From Pelagicoccus sp. SDUM812003 (lineage in GTDB: Bacteria > Verrucomicrobiota > Verrucomicrobiia > Opitutales > Opitutaceae): a stretch of 64,000 nucleotides of DNA. Numbering within the stretch: the stretch's first letter is position 1; every line of letters begins with the position of its first letter. The stretch covers positions 1 to 64,000 of the forward strand of contig NZ_JARXHY010000009.1 in assembly GCF_031127815.1 (NCBI RefSeq), in the 5' to 3' direction. Position numbers and translations under genes: made by a program. Of this stretch, positions 16,908 to 25,240 are shown one piece after another. The notes beneath the pieces were generated by a model that saw only the letters and a program-made list of their open reading frames with translations, was not told the DNA's origin and ran no database searches.

Positions 16908-17561
16908 TCAGTGGCCGCCTTGCTGGCTTTGCATGTCCTCCACTGAGAAATAGCCGTCCGAAAGGGCAGTCCTGATGGCATCGGTGCGACTGGTCACGCC
17001 AAGCTTCCTGTAGATGCTTTCCAGATGCGTCTTCACGGTGCCGACCTTCAAGTGCAGATCCTTAGCCACCGCCGCGTTCGACTTGCCCTTGGCGATCTCC
17101 ACCAGCACGTCCCGCTCCCTGGAACTGAGCTCCACGTAGATGTCGGGTTTGGCGATGTCCCGATACGGCCCCAGCAGGCCGGTCACCGGCCCTTCGCCAA
17201 GCGTGCGCACAGCTTGCACGATCTCCTCGCTGCGATCGGTCTTGGCGAAATAGGCCGAAGCCCCGAGCGCCGCGGCCTCGCGCACCAAAGTCGCCGGAGC
17301 GTATCCGGACAGGATCAAGGCTCGCGTCTCGAGCGAGCTTTGCGAAAGCCTCTGCAGGATATGGAAGCCTGAACGAGCCTCGCCCATCTTCAAATCCAGG
17401 ATGACCACATCCACCGGCTGCTCATGGAGCAGCTTCATGGCGGCTTCCTCCTCGCCAGCGGTCCACGCCAGCTGCAAGCCGTCGTCCTCCTCCAGATACG
17501 CGGCGAGCCCCTTCACCACGAACGGATGATCGTCAACAATACCGACCCTTATCGTCTTCAT
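16908..17561 (-). CDS. LuxR/NarL-type response regulator
   Basis: A 217-residue regulator. The receiver is at 1-120, with the acidic pair DD in GIVDDHP, acceptor Asp56 in VILDLKMG and AKTD at the lysine position. A LuxR-type helix-turn-helix is at 150-210 (LSSRERDVLVEIAKGKSNAA, VGTVKTHLESIYRKLGV). It is divergent from the kinase gene at 17617 with a gap of about 55 bases, and the pair probably forms a two-component system. A TGC-N5-GCA palindrome sits in that gap. Confidence 0.92.
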   Translation of the reverse strand: MKTIRVGIVDDHPFVVKGLAAYLEEDDGLQLAWTAGEEEAAMKLLHEQPVDVVILDLKMGEARSGFHILQRLSQSSLETRALILSGYAPATLVREAAALGASAYFAKTDRSEEIVQAVRTLGEGPVTGLLGPYRDIAKPDIYVELSSRERDVLVEIAKGKSNAAVAKDLHLKVGTVKTHLESIYRKLGVTSRTDAIRTALSDGYFSVEDMQSQQGGH

Positions 17562-17593
17562 GAAATTCTCCGTTCTTCACAGGCGCACCGGCA

Positions 17594-17604
17594 TGCATTG
17601 TGCA
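17594..17604. promoter_or_regulatory. TGC-N5-GCA palindrome (TGCATTGTGCA)
   Basis: This copy is in the very short divergent gap between the LuxR-type regulator start (17561) and the kinase start (17617). If the kinase began at the earlier in-frame ATG 17560 the site would lie inside the coding region. Confidence 0.4.
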
Positions 17605-17616
17605 ACTTTCAGGGGA

Positions 17617-18969
17617 ATGGATATAAAATCGACGAAGGAAAACGAGGAAAAACGCCATCTGCTCGCCGACCATTTGCGCCAGAACCGCTCCGATATCCTT
17701 CAGCGTTGGCAGAACCGAGCCCGCAGCGACCGAAGCCTGAACGTCGCCACAACGCTCTCGAGCAAGGAGTTTCTCGACCACATTCCCGACATCCTGGACG
17801 CCCTCGACACGCAGCTTCGAAACGCCGAGCTGGAAAACGCGTGCGACGCAGCCACGCGCCATCGCGAGGAGCTGGAGGCCCACGGACTGAGCCGCTGGCA
17901 GCAGGGCTTCACCATCGCCCAGGTGGTACGGGACTGGAACCACCTACGCTGCGCCATTCTGGACGAGCTCTCCCGAGCCGTGACCCTTCAGCCGGAATGG
18001 TCCGTCGAGCCCTTCGGAGCGGCCCTGCGCACCTTGGCCGACCTCATTTCGGAGGGCATCAACCTCAGCGTGGAGAAATACGAGCAGATCCGGCAGGACG
18101 AAGCGCGCAGCCACTCCCAGGATCTGGAAACGACCATCCAAGACCTGCGCCAACTGTGCGACTCCCAGAGCAAGCGCTACGCGGAAGCGAGCCACGATCT
18201 GGCGAGCCACCTGGGCATTCTCTCCAACATCGCCCGGATGGTAGCCCAAAACGGCCAGAGCTCGAACGGCGACTCCCTGAACGAACACCTCGCCGAGGGC
18301 TTCGAACGGGCCCTGAAAATCCTCGAGGACATTCGCTACCACAACAGCTTGGAGTCAGGAGAAAACGCGGCCTGCCCTGAAAACGTCGATGCCGCGAAGC
18401 TCATCGAAACCACTCTCTCGCCCTACGCGGTCGTGGCCGACTCGAAATCCATCAACCTGAAGGTCGACGGGCCGAGCGCCCTGGCGGTGGAGACCGACCC
18501 CGCCAAATTCAGCCGCATTTTGCAAAATCTGGTGCACAACGCCCTGAAATTCACCCGAGATGGAGACGTCTCCATACAGTGGGAGCTCCACCCAGCCGAA
18601 AAAGCCTGGTCGGTGAGCGTGCGCAACTCCGGACCCTTCGAGCCCTCGCGATCCGCCATCCCCATCGCGGAGCAGATGGAGCTCGCCTCGCGGGCGAACG
18701 AGCAAATCAACGGCTTCCATCGCCCAGACGACGCCGTCGACGACAGCCAGCCCCCGGACGCCGACTCCCTCGCCTCGTCGGATGGCGACTCAGCTCCCCT
18801 CTCCTACGCTGTCCAACGCGAGGGCATCGGGCTCTCCATCGCGAAACGCCTGACGAACCTGCTGCTCGGCCGCCTGGAGATCGAGAGCGACGACGAGAGC
18901 GTCACGGCCCGCGTGACCCTGCCCATGGCCTTCTCGGAAAGCAAAACGGATCTACGTATCCGTCGTTAG
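17617..18969 (+). CDS. Histidine kinase with RsbRD-like N-terminal sensor domain
   Basis: About 450 residues. Residues 1-135 form an all-helical domain like the N-terminus of RsbR/RsbRD (DILQRWQNRAR at the start, HGLSRWQQGFTIAQVVRDW in the middle). A coiled coil follows, then a dimerisation helix with a probable phospho-acceptor His in AEASHDLASHLGILS (about 195). The HATPase has FSRILQNLVHNALKFTRDGD and GIGLSIAKRLTNLLLGRL, with an acidic insert (DDAVDDSQPPDADSLASSDG) before the last motif. ATG 17617 is preferred; ATGs at 17560 and 17593 are in frame but would overlap the divergent start region. It pairs with the LuxR-type regulator. Confidence 0.82.
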   Translation: MDIKSTKENEEKRHLLADHLRQNRSDILQRWQNRARSDRSLNVATTLSSKEFLDHIPDILDALDTQLRNAELENACDAATRHREELEAHGLSRWQQGFTIAQVVRDWNHLRCAILDELSRAVTLQPEWSVEPFGAALRTLADLISEGINLSVEKYEQIRQDEARSHSQDLETTIQDLRQLCDSQSKRYAEASHDLASHLGILSNIARMVAQNGQSSNGDSLNEHLAEGFERALKILEDIRYHNSLESGENAACPENVDAAKLIETTLSPYAVVADSKSINLKVDGPSALAVETDPAKFSRILQNLVHNALKFTRDGDVSIQWELHPAEKAWSVSVRNSGPFEPSRSAIPIAEQMELASRANEQINGFHRPDDAVDDSQPPDADSLASSDGDSAPLSYAVQREGIGLSIAKRLTNLLLGRLEIESDDESVTARVTLPMAFSESKTDLRIRR

Positions 18970-19013
18970 GCATAGGCTAATTGAATTGATCCACATGGTG
19001 GGCGGGAACAAGC

Positions 19014-19024
19014 TGCATCTCGCA
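19014..19024. promoter_or_regulatory. TGC-N5-GCA palindrome (TGCATCTCGCA)
   Basis: This copy is in the 141-base gap before the single receiver gene at 19111, 87 bases from its start. Confidence 0.35.
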
Positions 19025-19110
19025 TCAGTCACAGTGCATTCCAACTCAAGACTGCTGCGAATTGTATCAGTAGGCTACGCTCCTCGTACCCGAATCCAAC
19101 CAAACTCACC

Positions 19111-19548
19111 ATGGGGCAAAATGAAACCATTTCCAAATCGAGCGCTGCAACCGTCAGTCTCGCCAAGAGATCCTGCAAGGTGCCGATCCTGCTCATCGAT
19201 GAAGAGCCTGCCATCCTCACCACCTTCCAGCTCGCGCTGCGCAAGAGCGGCTACGACGTGACCACCGAGAAATCGGGGGCCGCCGCCCTGGAGCTCGCCG
19301 CTACCCGTTCCTTCGAAGCGATCATCCTCGACTCCAAGCTCATGGACATGGACGGGGTGGAGTTCATCTCCCAGCTGCGAGCCCTGAAGGTGGACGCGCC
19401 CATACTCATGGTCAGCGCCTCCCCCGCGAAAAAAGCCCTCAAGCACTTTATCGATGACGATAGCGTCAACTACGTGGAGAAGCCGCTCGAACCGGATACC
19501 CTGCGCAACGCGGTGAAGAATCTGCTCGGCCAAGGCGTGCCAGCCTAA
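19111..19548 (+). CDS. Stand-alone receiver-domain protein
   Basis: A 145-residue single receiver domain with a 22-residue basic leader. The acidic cluster is IDEEPA, the acceptor is Asp74 in AIILDSKLMDMDG, and the conserved lysine is in VEKPLEP (about 124). The usual Thr/Ser switch residue is Ser in LMVSAS. There is no output domain, so it probably acts as a phosphate shuttle or by protein contact. It follows the RsbRD-type kinase by 141 bases and could be its second target. Confidence 0.9.
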   Translation: MGQNETISKSSAATVSLAKRSCKVPILLIDEEPAILTTFQLALRKSGYDVTTEKSGAAALELAATRSFEAIILDSKLMDMDGVEFISQLRALKVDAPILMVSASPAKKALKHFIDDDSVNYVEKPLEPDTLRNAVKNLLGQGVPA

Positions 19549-19608
19549 CGCCAGCTTCCCCACCTCAGACGACGAGGATGGCGCGCGAGCTGCATGCCCG
19601 ATGCCATC

Positions 19609-20106
19609 ATGAACTCAAACCAAGACCAGACTTTCACTCTCGACCTCTCCCTGATCCGTTTCGCCATCAACGCCGCTCGCAGCGCCCAAGCTGCCTACGG
19701 GCGGGCCTACTTCGAATGGCGCGACGAATCCAGCATCCAAATCGAAACCATCGCTCAGCTCCGCCTCTGCCACAGTCGCATGCAGCAGACGCTGGAAGCC
19801 CGCCTGATCGAGGCCGAGCAAAAGCTGCCTGAACCCGACGAGCAGACCGGACCCTTCGCCGACGATCCGCGTGCCACACTGTTCGGCATCGAACAGCAGC
19901 TGGCCTTCGACTACCTGAAGGAAAGCGATCTCAAGCTGGCGGACTTCTATCTGGAAAAGGCCAACGCACTGGGGCTAGGCAAATCGTACCTGGAAAACTG
20001 GATACAGGATATGGATAAAGCCCATCAACGCCTGGAGAAGCGCGCCGCTCCCCGAAAGGAAAAGCCATCCGACGACGGTCCCTCCCGGGTTGCGGCCTGC
20101 AGCTAG
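19609..20106 (+). CDS. Hypothetical helical protein
   Basis: About 165 residues, soluble, with no signal peptide. The predicted structure is long helices (residues 18-70 and 100-150), followed by a basic tail (KRAAPRKEKPS). Family unknown. Start could be ATG 19609 (MNSNQDQ) or 19594 (MPDAIMNSN); neither has a good ribosome site. It follows the lone receiver in the same direction by about 60 bases and may be co-transcribed with it. Confidence 0.65.
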   Translation: MNSNQDQTFTLDLSLIRFAINAARSAQAAYGRAYFEWRDESSIQIETIAQLRLCHSRMQQTLEARLIEAEQKLPEPDEQTGPFADDPRATLFGIEQQLAFDYLKESDLKLADFYLEKANALGLGKSYLENWIQDMDKAHQRLEKRAAPRKEKPSDDGPSRVAACS

Positions 20107-20209
20107 AGAGCGATTTAAGAAACCGTATCCATCGCGTCGCTACATCCCGTCGTGACGCGCCTCGCCGCACGCTGACACCGTCACTGGCCGAAGCGGTCGT
20201 GCAGGCTGC

Positions 20210-20220
20210 ATCGCGTTCGA
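20210..20220. promoter_or_regulatory. TGC-N5-GCA palindrome (TGCAGGCTGCA)
   Basis: This copy is in the 287-base gap before the DUF892 gene, 174-184 bases from its start. That distance is close to those seen for the DUF883, DUF1328 and HExxH-protein genes. Confidence 0.4.
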
Positions 20221-20393
20221 TTGCAATAGGGCACCGACGTCGCCGCTCACGGCACGGATCCACTGTCGTTTCCCGAGGGCGAAGCGCCGCCGCATGGGCT
20301 TTTCTCCGTTCCGGCGCGAGCTATGCAAAAGAAGGGAGTCGAAGCGGACGAACCGTACCGAAGAAGAGACAACCGAAACCAACTTAACCTGAT

Positions 20394-20882
20394 ATGGACA
20401 CGAAACTAAGAGAACTATTCATCGACCAGCTAAAGGATATGTACGATGCCGAGCATCGCATCCTGGAAGCTCTGCCCAGCAAAATCGAAGCGGCAGAGTC
20501 GGAAAACCTGAAGACCGGACTCGAGGAGCATTTGACCGAAACCAGAGCCCAGATCCAGCGCCTGGAGCGCATCTTCGAAATCATCGAGGTGGAGCCGGAG
20601 CGCAGCGCCTGCCAAGCCACCAAAGGCTTGATCAAGGAGGCCAAGGAACTGCTCGGCGACTTCGAAGGCAGCTCCGCCAACGACGCCGCTATCATCTGCG
20701 CCGCCCAAAAGGTGGAGCACTACGAAATCGCCACCTACGGCTGCCTCTGCAGCTGGTCGCAGCGCATGAAGCTCGACGAGGCCTACGAACTGCTGGAGAT
20801 GTCGCTCACCGAAGAGAAGCGAGCCAACGATCTGCTCAGCAAGGCCGCCATCACCGAGGCCAACGAAGCCGCAAACGTGTAA
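20394..20882 (+). CDS. DUF892/YciE-YciF ferritin-like protein
   Basis: A 162-residue four-helix protein of the DUF892 (YciF) family. The N-terminal pattern LFIDQLKDMYDAEHRILEAL and the later CAAQKVEHYEIATYGCLCSW carry the Glu and His residues of a di-iron ferritin-like centre. Family members are induced by osmotic and general stress in enterobacteria. It is monocistronic, with a strong terminator 26 bases after the stop and a TGC-N5-GCA element upstream. Confidence 0.9.
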   Translation: MDTKLRELFIDQLKDMYDAEHRILEALPSKIEAAESENLKTGLEEHLTETRAQIQRLERIFEIIEVEPERSACQATKGLIKEAKELLGDFEGSSANDAAIICAAQKVEHYEIATYGCLCSWSQRMKLDEAYELLEMSLTEEKRANDLLSKAAITEANEAANV

Positions 20883-20907
20883 CAGCGCTTTCCATACACC
20901 CTACAGC

Positions 20908-20943
20908 GACGCCTGCTTCCCCAAGCAGGCGTCTTTCTTTTTG
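20908..20943 (+). terminator. Intrinsic terminator after DUF892
   Basis: GACGCCTGCTT (20908-20918) pairs perfectly with AAGCAGGCGTC (20923-20933) around CCCC and runs into TTTCTTTTTGG. Strong for rightward transcription. A weaker relative with the same left arm (CGCCTGCTTCC) is found after DUF1328 at 14949-14974. Confidence 0.92.
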
Positions 20944-20969
20944 GAAAAAAGGAAACGCAGCCAGCGGGG

Positions 20970-21569
20970 CTAGTCCGACCACTTGATCACGCCGCAAGCC
21001 AAGCGCGGCCCGGCGTCGCCCGTAGGCTGAGAGCGCAGGTCGTCTTGGCCCGCGTGAACGATCACCGATTTTCCGATGATAGAGGATTCCCCGTCGAAAC
21101 TCAGCTCGCTGTCCACCCTCACGTACATGGCGCCACCGGATTCGGTAGTCTGCAGGTTTCCGAGATCGCCAACATGTCGCTTTTCATCGTCCGGACCACC
21201 ATGAGGATGACCGCCGGGGTTGAAATGGCCGCCTGCCGAGCTGGCGTCAGGAGCGGAGCAATCCCCGTTTTCATGGATGTGAAACCCGTGCTTGGAATCC
21301 ACGGTGAGGTTGCGCACGTCCGCGATGACGCGTATGCCATGGGCCTCCTCCACAAAGGTCACCTCGCCCTCGACCTCGCTGCCTTCGGTAGGCGAAAGCT
21401 GAGCCACCGCGATTCGGCGCTCCAGGTTGACGATCGAGGCGCTGACCTGCGGTTCGAGCGGCTTGTCTTCCTCCTCGCGCTGCACGCAGCCGAAACCGCT
21501 GAACAGGGCGAGGCTCAAGGCGCCGAGTGTGATGATGGACGACGGGATGGTTGGGCTTTGCTTTTTCAT
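20970..21569 (-). CDS. sodC: Cu/Zn superoxide dismutase, lipoprotein
   Basis: A 199-residue secreted enzyme that dismutates superoxide in the periplasm. The signal segment ends in a lipobox (FSGFGC), so it is probably membrane-anchored. Metal ligands are visible in HGFHIHENGDC, GGHFNPGGHPHG, HVGDLGN and VIVHAGQDD. The Cu/Zn signature GDAGPRLACGVI closes the protein with the disulfide cysteine. It is convergent with DUF892 (87-base gap). Confidence 0.93.
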   Translation of the reverse strand: MKKQSPTIPSSIITLGALSLALFSGFGCVQREEEDKPLEPQVSASIVNLERRIAVAQLSPTEGSEVEGEVTFVEEAHGIRVIADVRNLTVDSKHGFHIHENGDCSAPDASSAGGHFNPGGHPHGGPDDEKRHVGDLGNLQTTESGGAMYVRVDSELSFDGESSIIGKSVIVHAGQDDLRSQPTGDAGPRLACGVIKWSD

Positions 21570-21752
21570 AACAACTGAGTCGTTCGGTTCGGGTTTCGCC
21601 GCCTCCTCCGGCTCGCGAGACCCTTGGCGTTAGGGGTTTCAACCAGACAGCTGCAACATCCGCGCCGACCGCGTCCCCCGCAGCCCCCCCCCAACAGCAG
21701 TTCCCTGCTTCAGAGCAGAGCCTCTTCGGGCCCGAGCCAACGCGCCGTGGCA

Positions 21753-21763
21753 TGCGACCTGCA
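21753..21763. promoter_or_regulatory. TGC-N5-GCA palindrome (TGCGACCTGCA)
   Basis: This copy is 47 bases before the proposed GTG start of the potassium transporter. The centre is GC-rich, so it is a poorer match than the AT-centred copies. Confidence 0.25.
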
Positions 21764-21809
21764 AACCCGCAACCCCCAACCAAGCGGGCGTCAGCCCCTT
21801 CTCTCTTCC

Positions 21810-23549
21810 GTGAATCGCATAAAAACGATCGCCTCCCTTCTGCAAATCCTCGTCGGATTGGTTAGCGCCGCTCTCTGCTTCCGGCTAGCGGGCTGGAGCA
21901 ACGATCTCGCCGACCTGCCCGCCCATTTCAGCTGGGCTCTCTTTCTTGTGCTCGGCTCCACCTCTCTGGAGGCCCTGCGGGCCGTTCTCAGCGGAGATCC
22001 GCTGCGCTACCTCAAGCAGCGCAAGCTCAGGCTGACCCTGCTCGCCCTTTCGATCGGGGCCAGCATCGTGCCCGGGCTTGCCTCTGGATCCCTCAGCGAT
22101 CGAACCCTCATCGCGATCAGCTGCTCTTCCCTGCTAACCCTCGCGATCGTCAGCCTGGCGACCTTCACCCGCATCTCCAGCAGTCGCTGGTTCTCGCGCC
22201 AGCATCCTGGAGTGCTCGGCATCGCCTCGTTTGGCATGGCCATCCTCTTCGGAGCGATTCTGCTGCGCGGTCCGAACGCCTCAGCCACCCACCAGTCCAT
22301 TGACTGGCAGGACGCCTTCTTCACCAGCACCAGCGCCGTATGCGTCACCGGTCTCACCACTTTGGATACAGAGCACGATTTATCCCTCTTCGGAAAGATC
22401 GTCATCCTGGTCCTGATACAGCTGGGCGGCCTGGGAATCATGACCTGGGCCTACCTCATGGCGGTGGCGTTTGGCGAAAGGATATCCCTTCGCGATCAAG
22501 TCATCCTCCAGGACCTGCTCACCCACGATGCCATATCAGACCTGAAGCAACGGCTCGTGACGATTTTCGTCATCACTTTCGTTGTCGAACTGGCCGCTTC
22601 GATCGTGCTCTACCTCCAGTGGAGCGGCATAGGCGAGACGGCTAGCGAGGACGCCTTTCACGCCATCTTTCACGCCGTATCGGGCTACTGCAACGCCGGG
22701 TTCTCCTCCTTTTCTCTCAACCTCGCGGATCCCAGACTCGAGAGCAAGTCCGCTGCCACGGCGATCGTGGCCCTTCTCGTCATCCTGGGAGGCTTGGGCA
22801 CGCCGGTTTGGATCGAGCTCATCGCCAAGGCGAAAACCGCGCTGTACAACGCCGCCCGTTCCAGAGAATCGAAGAGCGAGCGACTGTTTTTCAGCCTCCA
22901 CACGCGACTAGCGCTCACCACCACCTTCGCTCTGCTCCTCCTCGGAGCTTTGGGACTGCAGCTAACCCGCTACGCTGAATTCGACGGCGAGGGACAGTCC
23001 TGGTTTCTCTCCTTTTTCGACTCGGTGACAGCCCGCACCGCAGGGTTCAACATCGCGCCCCTTTCCGAGTACTCGCATAGCAGCCTTTCGCTCCTGATGA
23101 TCCTCATGTTCATCGGCGGCTGTCCCGGCGGAACGGCTGGCGGCATAAAATGCACGACCTTCAGCATCGTATTGATAAATCTAAGACAAGTCATGCAATC
23201 GCGTTCCTCCACCGTCGTGTGGAAGCGAAACATCCCGCCTATGGTGACATCCCAGGCCCTAGCGATCATCACCATCGGCGGCTCCTGGATCATCCTTTCA
23301 TCAGTCATTATCGAGTGGATACATCCGGAGATCCCTTTCTTCGACACGCTCTTCGAAACCGTGAGCGCCTTAGGAACGGTAGGATTGAGTCGAGGCATCA
23401 CGCCCGAACTCTCGGCTGCGGCGAAGTGGATCATCATCGTCACCATGTTCGTGGGCCGCCTGGGCATCTTGTTCGTGATCTGCTCCCTTCTGCCGCCGCG
23501 CCCCGAGACGCGCGTTACCTATCCGGACGAATCTCCCTTGCTTTCCTAA
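21810..23549 (+). CDS. TrkH/KtrB-type potassium uptake membrane subunit
   Basis: About 579 residues from the GTG at 21810; the open frame continues upstream to 21624 but that part is proline/arginine-rich and unlikely. Four selectivity-filter segments are visible: SAVCVTGLTTLDTE, AVSGYCNAGFSSFS, TARTAGFNIAPLSEY and SALGTVGLSRGI, as in the four-fold repeat of TrkH/KtrB. GGCPGGTAGGIKCTTF is the typical block before the fourth unit. There are four to six additional N-terminal helices (to residue about 135). It is followed after 20 bases by its RCK regulatory subunit. The role is K+ uptake for osmotic and pH balance. Confidence 0.9.
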   Translation: MNRIKTIASLLQILVGLVSAALCFRLAGWSNDLADLPAHFSWALFLVLGSTSLEALRAVLSGDPLRYLKQRKLRLTLLALSIGASIVPGLASGSLSDRTLIAISCSSLLTLAIVSLATFTRISSSRWFSRQHPGVLGIASFGMAILFGAILLRGPNASATHQSIDWQDAFFTSTSAVCVTGLTTLDTEHDLSLFGKIVILVLIQLGGLGIMTWAYLMAVAFGERISLRDQVILQDLLTHDAISDLKQRLVTIFVITFVVELAASIVLYLQWSGIGETASEDAFHAIFHAVSGYCNAGFSSFSLNLADPRLESKSAATAIVALLVILGGLGTPVWIELIAKAKTALYNAARSRESKSERLFFSLHTRLALTTTFALLLLGALGLQLTRYAEFDGEGQSWFLSFFDSVTARTAGFNIAPLSEYSHSSLSLLMILMFIGGCPGGTAGGIKCTTFSIVLINLRQVMQSRSSTVVWKRNIPPMVTSQALAIITIGGSWIILSSVIIEWIHPEIPFFDTLFETVSALGTVGLSRGITPELSAAAKWIIIVTMFVGRLGILFVICSLLPPRPETRVTYPDESPLLS

Positions 23550-23569
23550 CCACCAACCCCGCAAACCAA

Positions 23570-24274
23570 ATGAAATTCTGCGTGATCGGCCTCGGACAAT
23601 TCGGCTCCTCGCTCGCCTGCGAGCTGTCCCGCCTGCAACACGACGTGCTGGCTATCGACAATCGCGACGCCCCGGTGGCGTCCATCAAAAAGAAGGTGTC
23701 AGTCGCCGCGGTGGCGGACGCTGCCGATATCGACGCCCTTCGCGAGGTGGGAGTTCATGAGGTCGATGCGGTGGCGATTTGCATCGGAGAAAGGTTCGAG
23801 GCGTCGCTTATGGCCACCTCGCACATGCAGGAGTTCGGCATCGAGAAGATCTACTGCCGCGTGGTGAACGACGTGCACGACCGCCTGGTCTCCCTGCTGG
23901 ACGTCACCGAAAAAGTGAGGCCGGAAGCGGAAGCGGCCCGCCAGTTCGCCAAGCGGCTGGGCATCGAACATGCCAAGCAACGGTTCAACTTGACCGGGGA
24001 CTTCGTAGTCCTCGAGGTCGAGGTGCCCAAGAAACTCATCGGAACCAGGCTCGCCGACGCTCGCTTGCGGGAGGACCACAAGCTCAACCTGGTGACGATC
24101 CGCTGCAATGGCGATGAAGACAAGGAGGAGGACAAGAACGACGAGGAGAGGGACGAGAGCGACGCTCGCGGAATTTGCGGCGTGCCGGACCCGGAGCAGC
24201 GCTTCGAGTCCGGCGACTATCTGGTGGTCTTCGGCCGGAAAAAGGACGTGGAGGCCTTCACCGACTCGGACTAG
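23570..24274 (+). CDS. TrkA/KtrA-type RCK regulatory subunit
   Basis: About 234 residues. The Rossmann RCK-N domain (FCVIGLGQFGSSLACEL, then AIDNR and HEVDAVAICIGERFEASLMA) binds nucleotides, and an RCK-C domain starts near 150 (FVVLEVEVPKKLIGTRLADA). RCK-C carries an extra, highly acidic insert between NLVTIRCNG and GICGVPDPEQ (about 180-205, runs of Asp/Glu/Lys/Asn) that I do not recall from characterised KtrA. ATG 23570 gives the canonical MKFCVIGLGQFG start. It is co-transcribed with the membrane subunit. Confidence 0.92.
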   Translation: MKFCVIGLGQFGSSLACELSRLQHDVLAIDNRDAPVASIKKKVSVAAVADAADIDALREVGVHEVDAVAICIGERFEASLMATSHMQEFGIEKIYCRVVNDVHDRLVSLLDVTEKVRPEAEAARQFAKRLGIEHAKQRFNLTGDFVVLEVEVPKKLIGTRLADARLREDHKLNLVTIRCNGDEDKEEDKNDEERDESDARGICGVPDPEQRFESGDYLVVFGRKKDVEAFTDSD

Positions 24275-24280
24275 TCGCCG

Positions 24281-24802
24281 TCAGGCGACCGCGTCCCTCT
24301 TGCGCTCCCGCTGCGTATCCAGATGCTCCACATCCTGTTCCACAGACTCGCGGCTTTCCTGCTCAGCGAAGGCTTTCACCCGATCACACAACGCGCGGCT
24401 TCTCGCCAATTGGCCGGCGAGAAAGGCGCCCCCTGCCGTGCCTGCCTTCGGGCCATGCTCGACCGCCTGCTGGTAGGTTTCCACGATTTCCTCTTCCTGC
24501 TGGCGGAGCAGGTCCAGCGGCGACTCCGAACCGTATATGGTGGCGGCCGCCAGAATCGCCGTGCGCGGACGATCCCAGCTCAGCTCCTGCGGTCGGGCTG
24601 CCCCGTCGATGGATTTCAAATACGCCATGAGCTGCTCGACTTGGGATCGGTGCCCTTCCCTGAGGGAAGCGTAATCCGGAGCGTCGCTCTCCTCTCCGAG
24701 CAGCTTATCCGCCAGCTCGTAAATCTCCACCGCCGCCAACTCGACTCGCAACAGATCGTTGCAGCTCGATTCCCCCACTTGATTTCGCTCCTTATTTTTC
24801 AT
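24281..24802 (-). CDS. PA2169/DUF2383-like four-helix protein
   Basis: A 173-residue helical protein. The N-terminal segment (LLRVELAAVEIYELADKLLG, about 18-37) and RQQEEEIVETYQQAVEHG resemble the ferritin-like four-helix proteins of the PA2169/DUF2383 group often found in stress clusters. Glu and His residues occur at helix positions that could bind metal, but this is not certain. GGGAGGAA precedes ATG 24802. It is convergent with the RCK gene, whose stop is only six bases away. Confidence 0.65.
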   Translation of the reverse strand: MKNKERNQVGESSCNDLLRVELAAVEIYELADKLLGEESDAPDYASLREGHRSQVEQLMAYLKSIDGAARPQELSWDRPRTAILAAATIYGSESPLDLLRQQEEEIVETYQQAVEHGPKAGTAGGAFLAGQLARSRALCDRVKAFAEQESRESVEQDVEHLDTQRERKRDAVA

Positions 24803-24865
24803 TTCCTCCCCACTCGCAAAAAGAGCGCCACAAAGGCATGACTATTCAGGAAACAGCCCACAACC

Positions 24866-25240
24866 ATGATTAGCGCCGCAAAAACGGACAAACCGCCGCC
24901 TCGTCCACTGCTGGTCTGGGATGGAGACTGCTCGTTTTGCAAACGCTGCGTGCAAAAATGGCGGGGCTGGGGCCGCCCTCGAGTCGACGATTGCCCCTAC
25001 CAGTCCGGGCACCTCCCACCTTCGCCGCTCAGCGAGAAGGAATTCTCACAGCGTATCTACCTCTTCGATACAGAAGGCGAAATCCATTCCGGAGCAGCAG
25101 CGGCGTTTCGCTCTCTTTCCCATACGCGGATTGGGTTTCTCGATCGCTGGTATCGCCGCTTCGCCTGGTTCGCCACCATTAGCGAATGGTGCTACGCCTT
25201 CGTTGCTCGGCACCGAAACGTCTTTTCGAAAATCGTCTAG
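24866..25240 (+). CDS. DCC-family thiol-disulfide protein (DUF393)
   Basis: A 124-residue thioredoxin-fold protein with the DCC signature at residues 18-25 (WDGDCSFCKRCV: D-x-x-C-x-x-C). It has a middle IYLFDTEGEIHSGAAAAFRSL and a C-terminal aromatic membrane-associated stretch (DRWYRRFAWFATI). The family is presumed to be oxidoreductase-like; substrate unknown. Its last four bases overlap the stop of the convergent RND transporter. Confidence 0.85.
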   Translation: MISAAKTDKPPPRPLLVWDGDCSFCKRCVQKWRGWGRPRVDDCPYQSGHLPPSPLSEKEFSQRIYLFDTEGEIHSGAAAAFRSLSHTRIGFLDRWYRRFAWFATISEWCYAFVARHRNVFSKIV

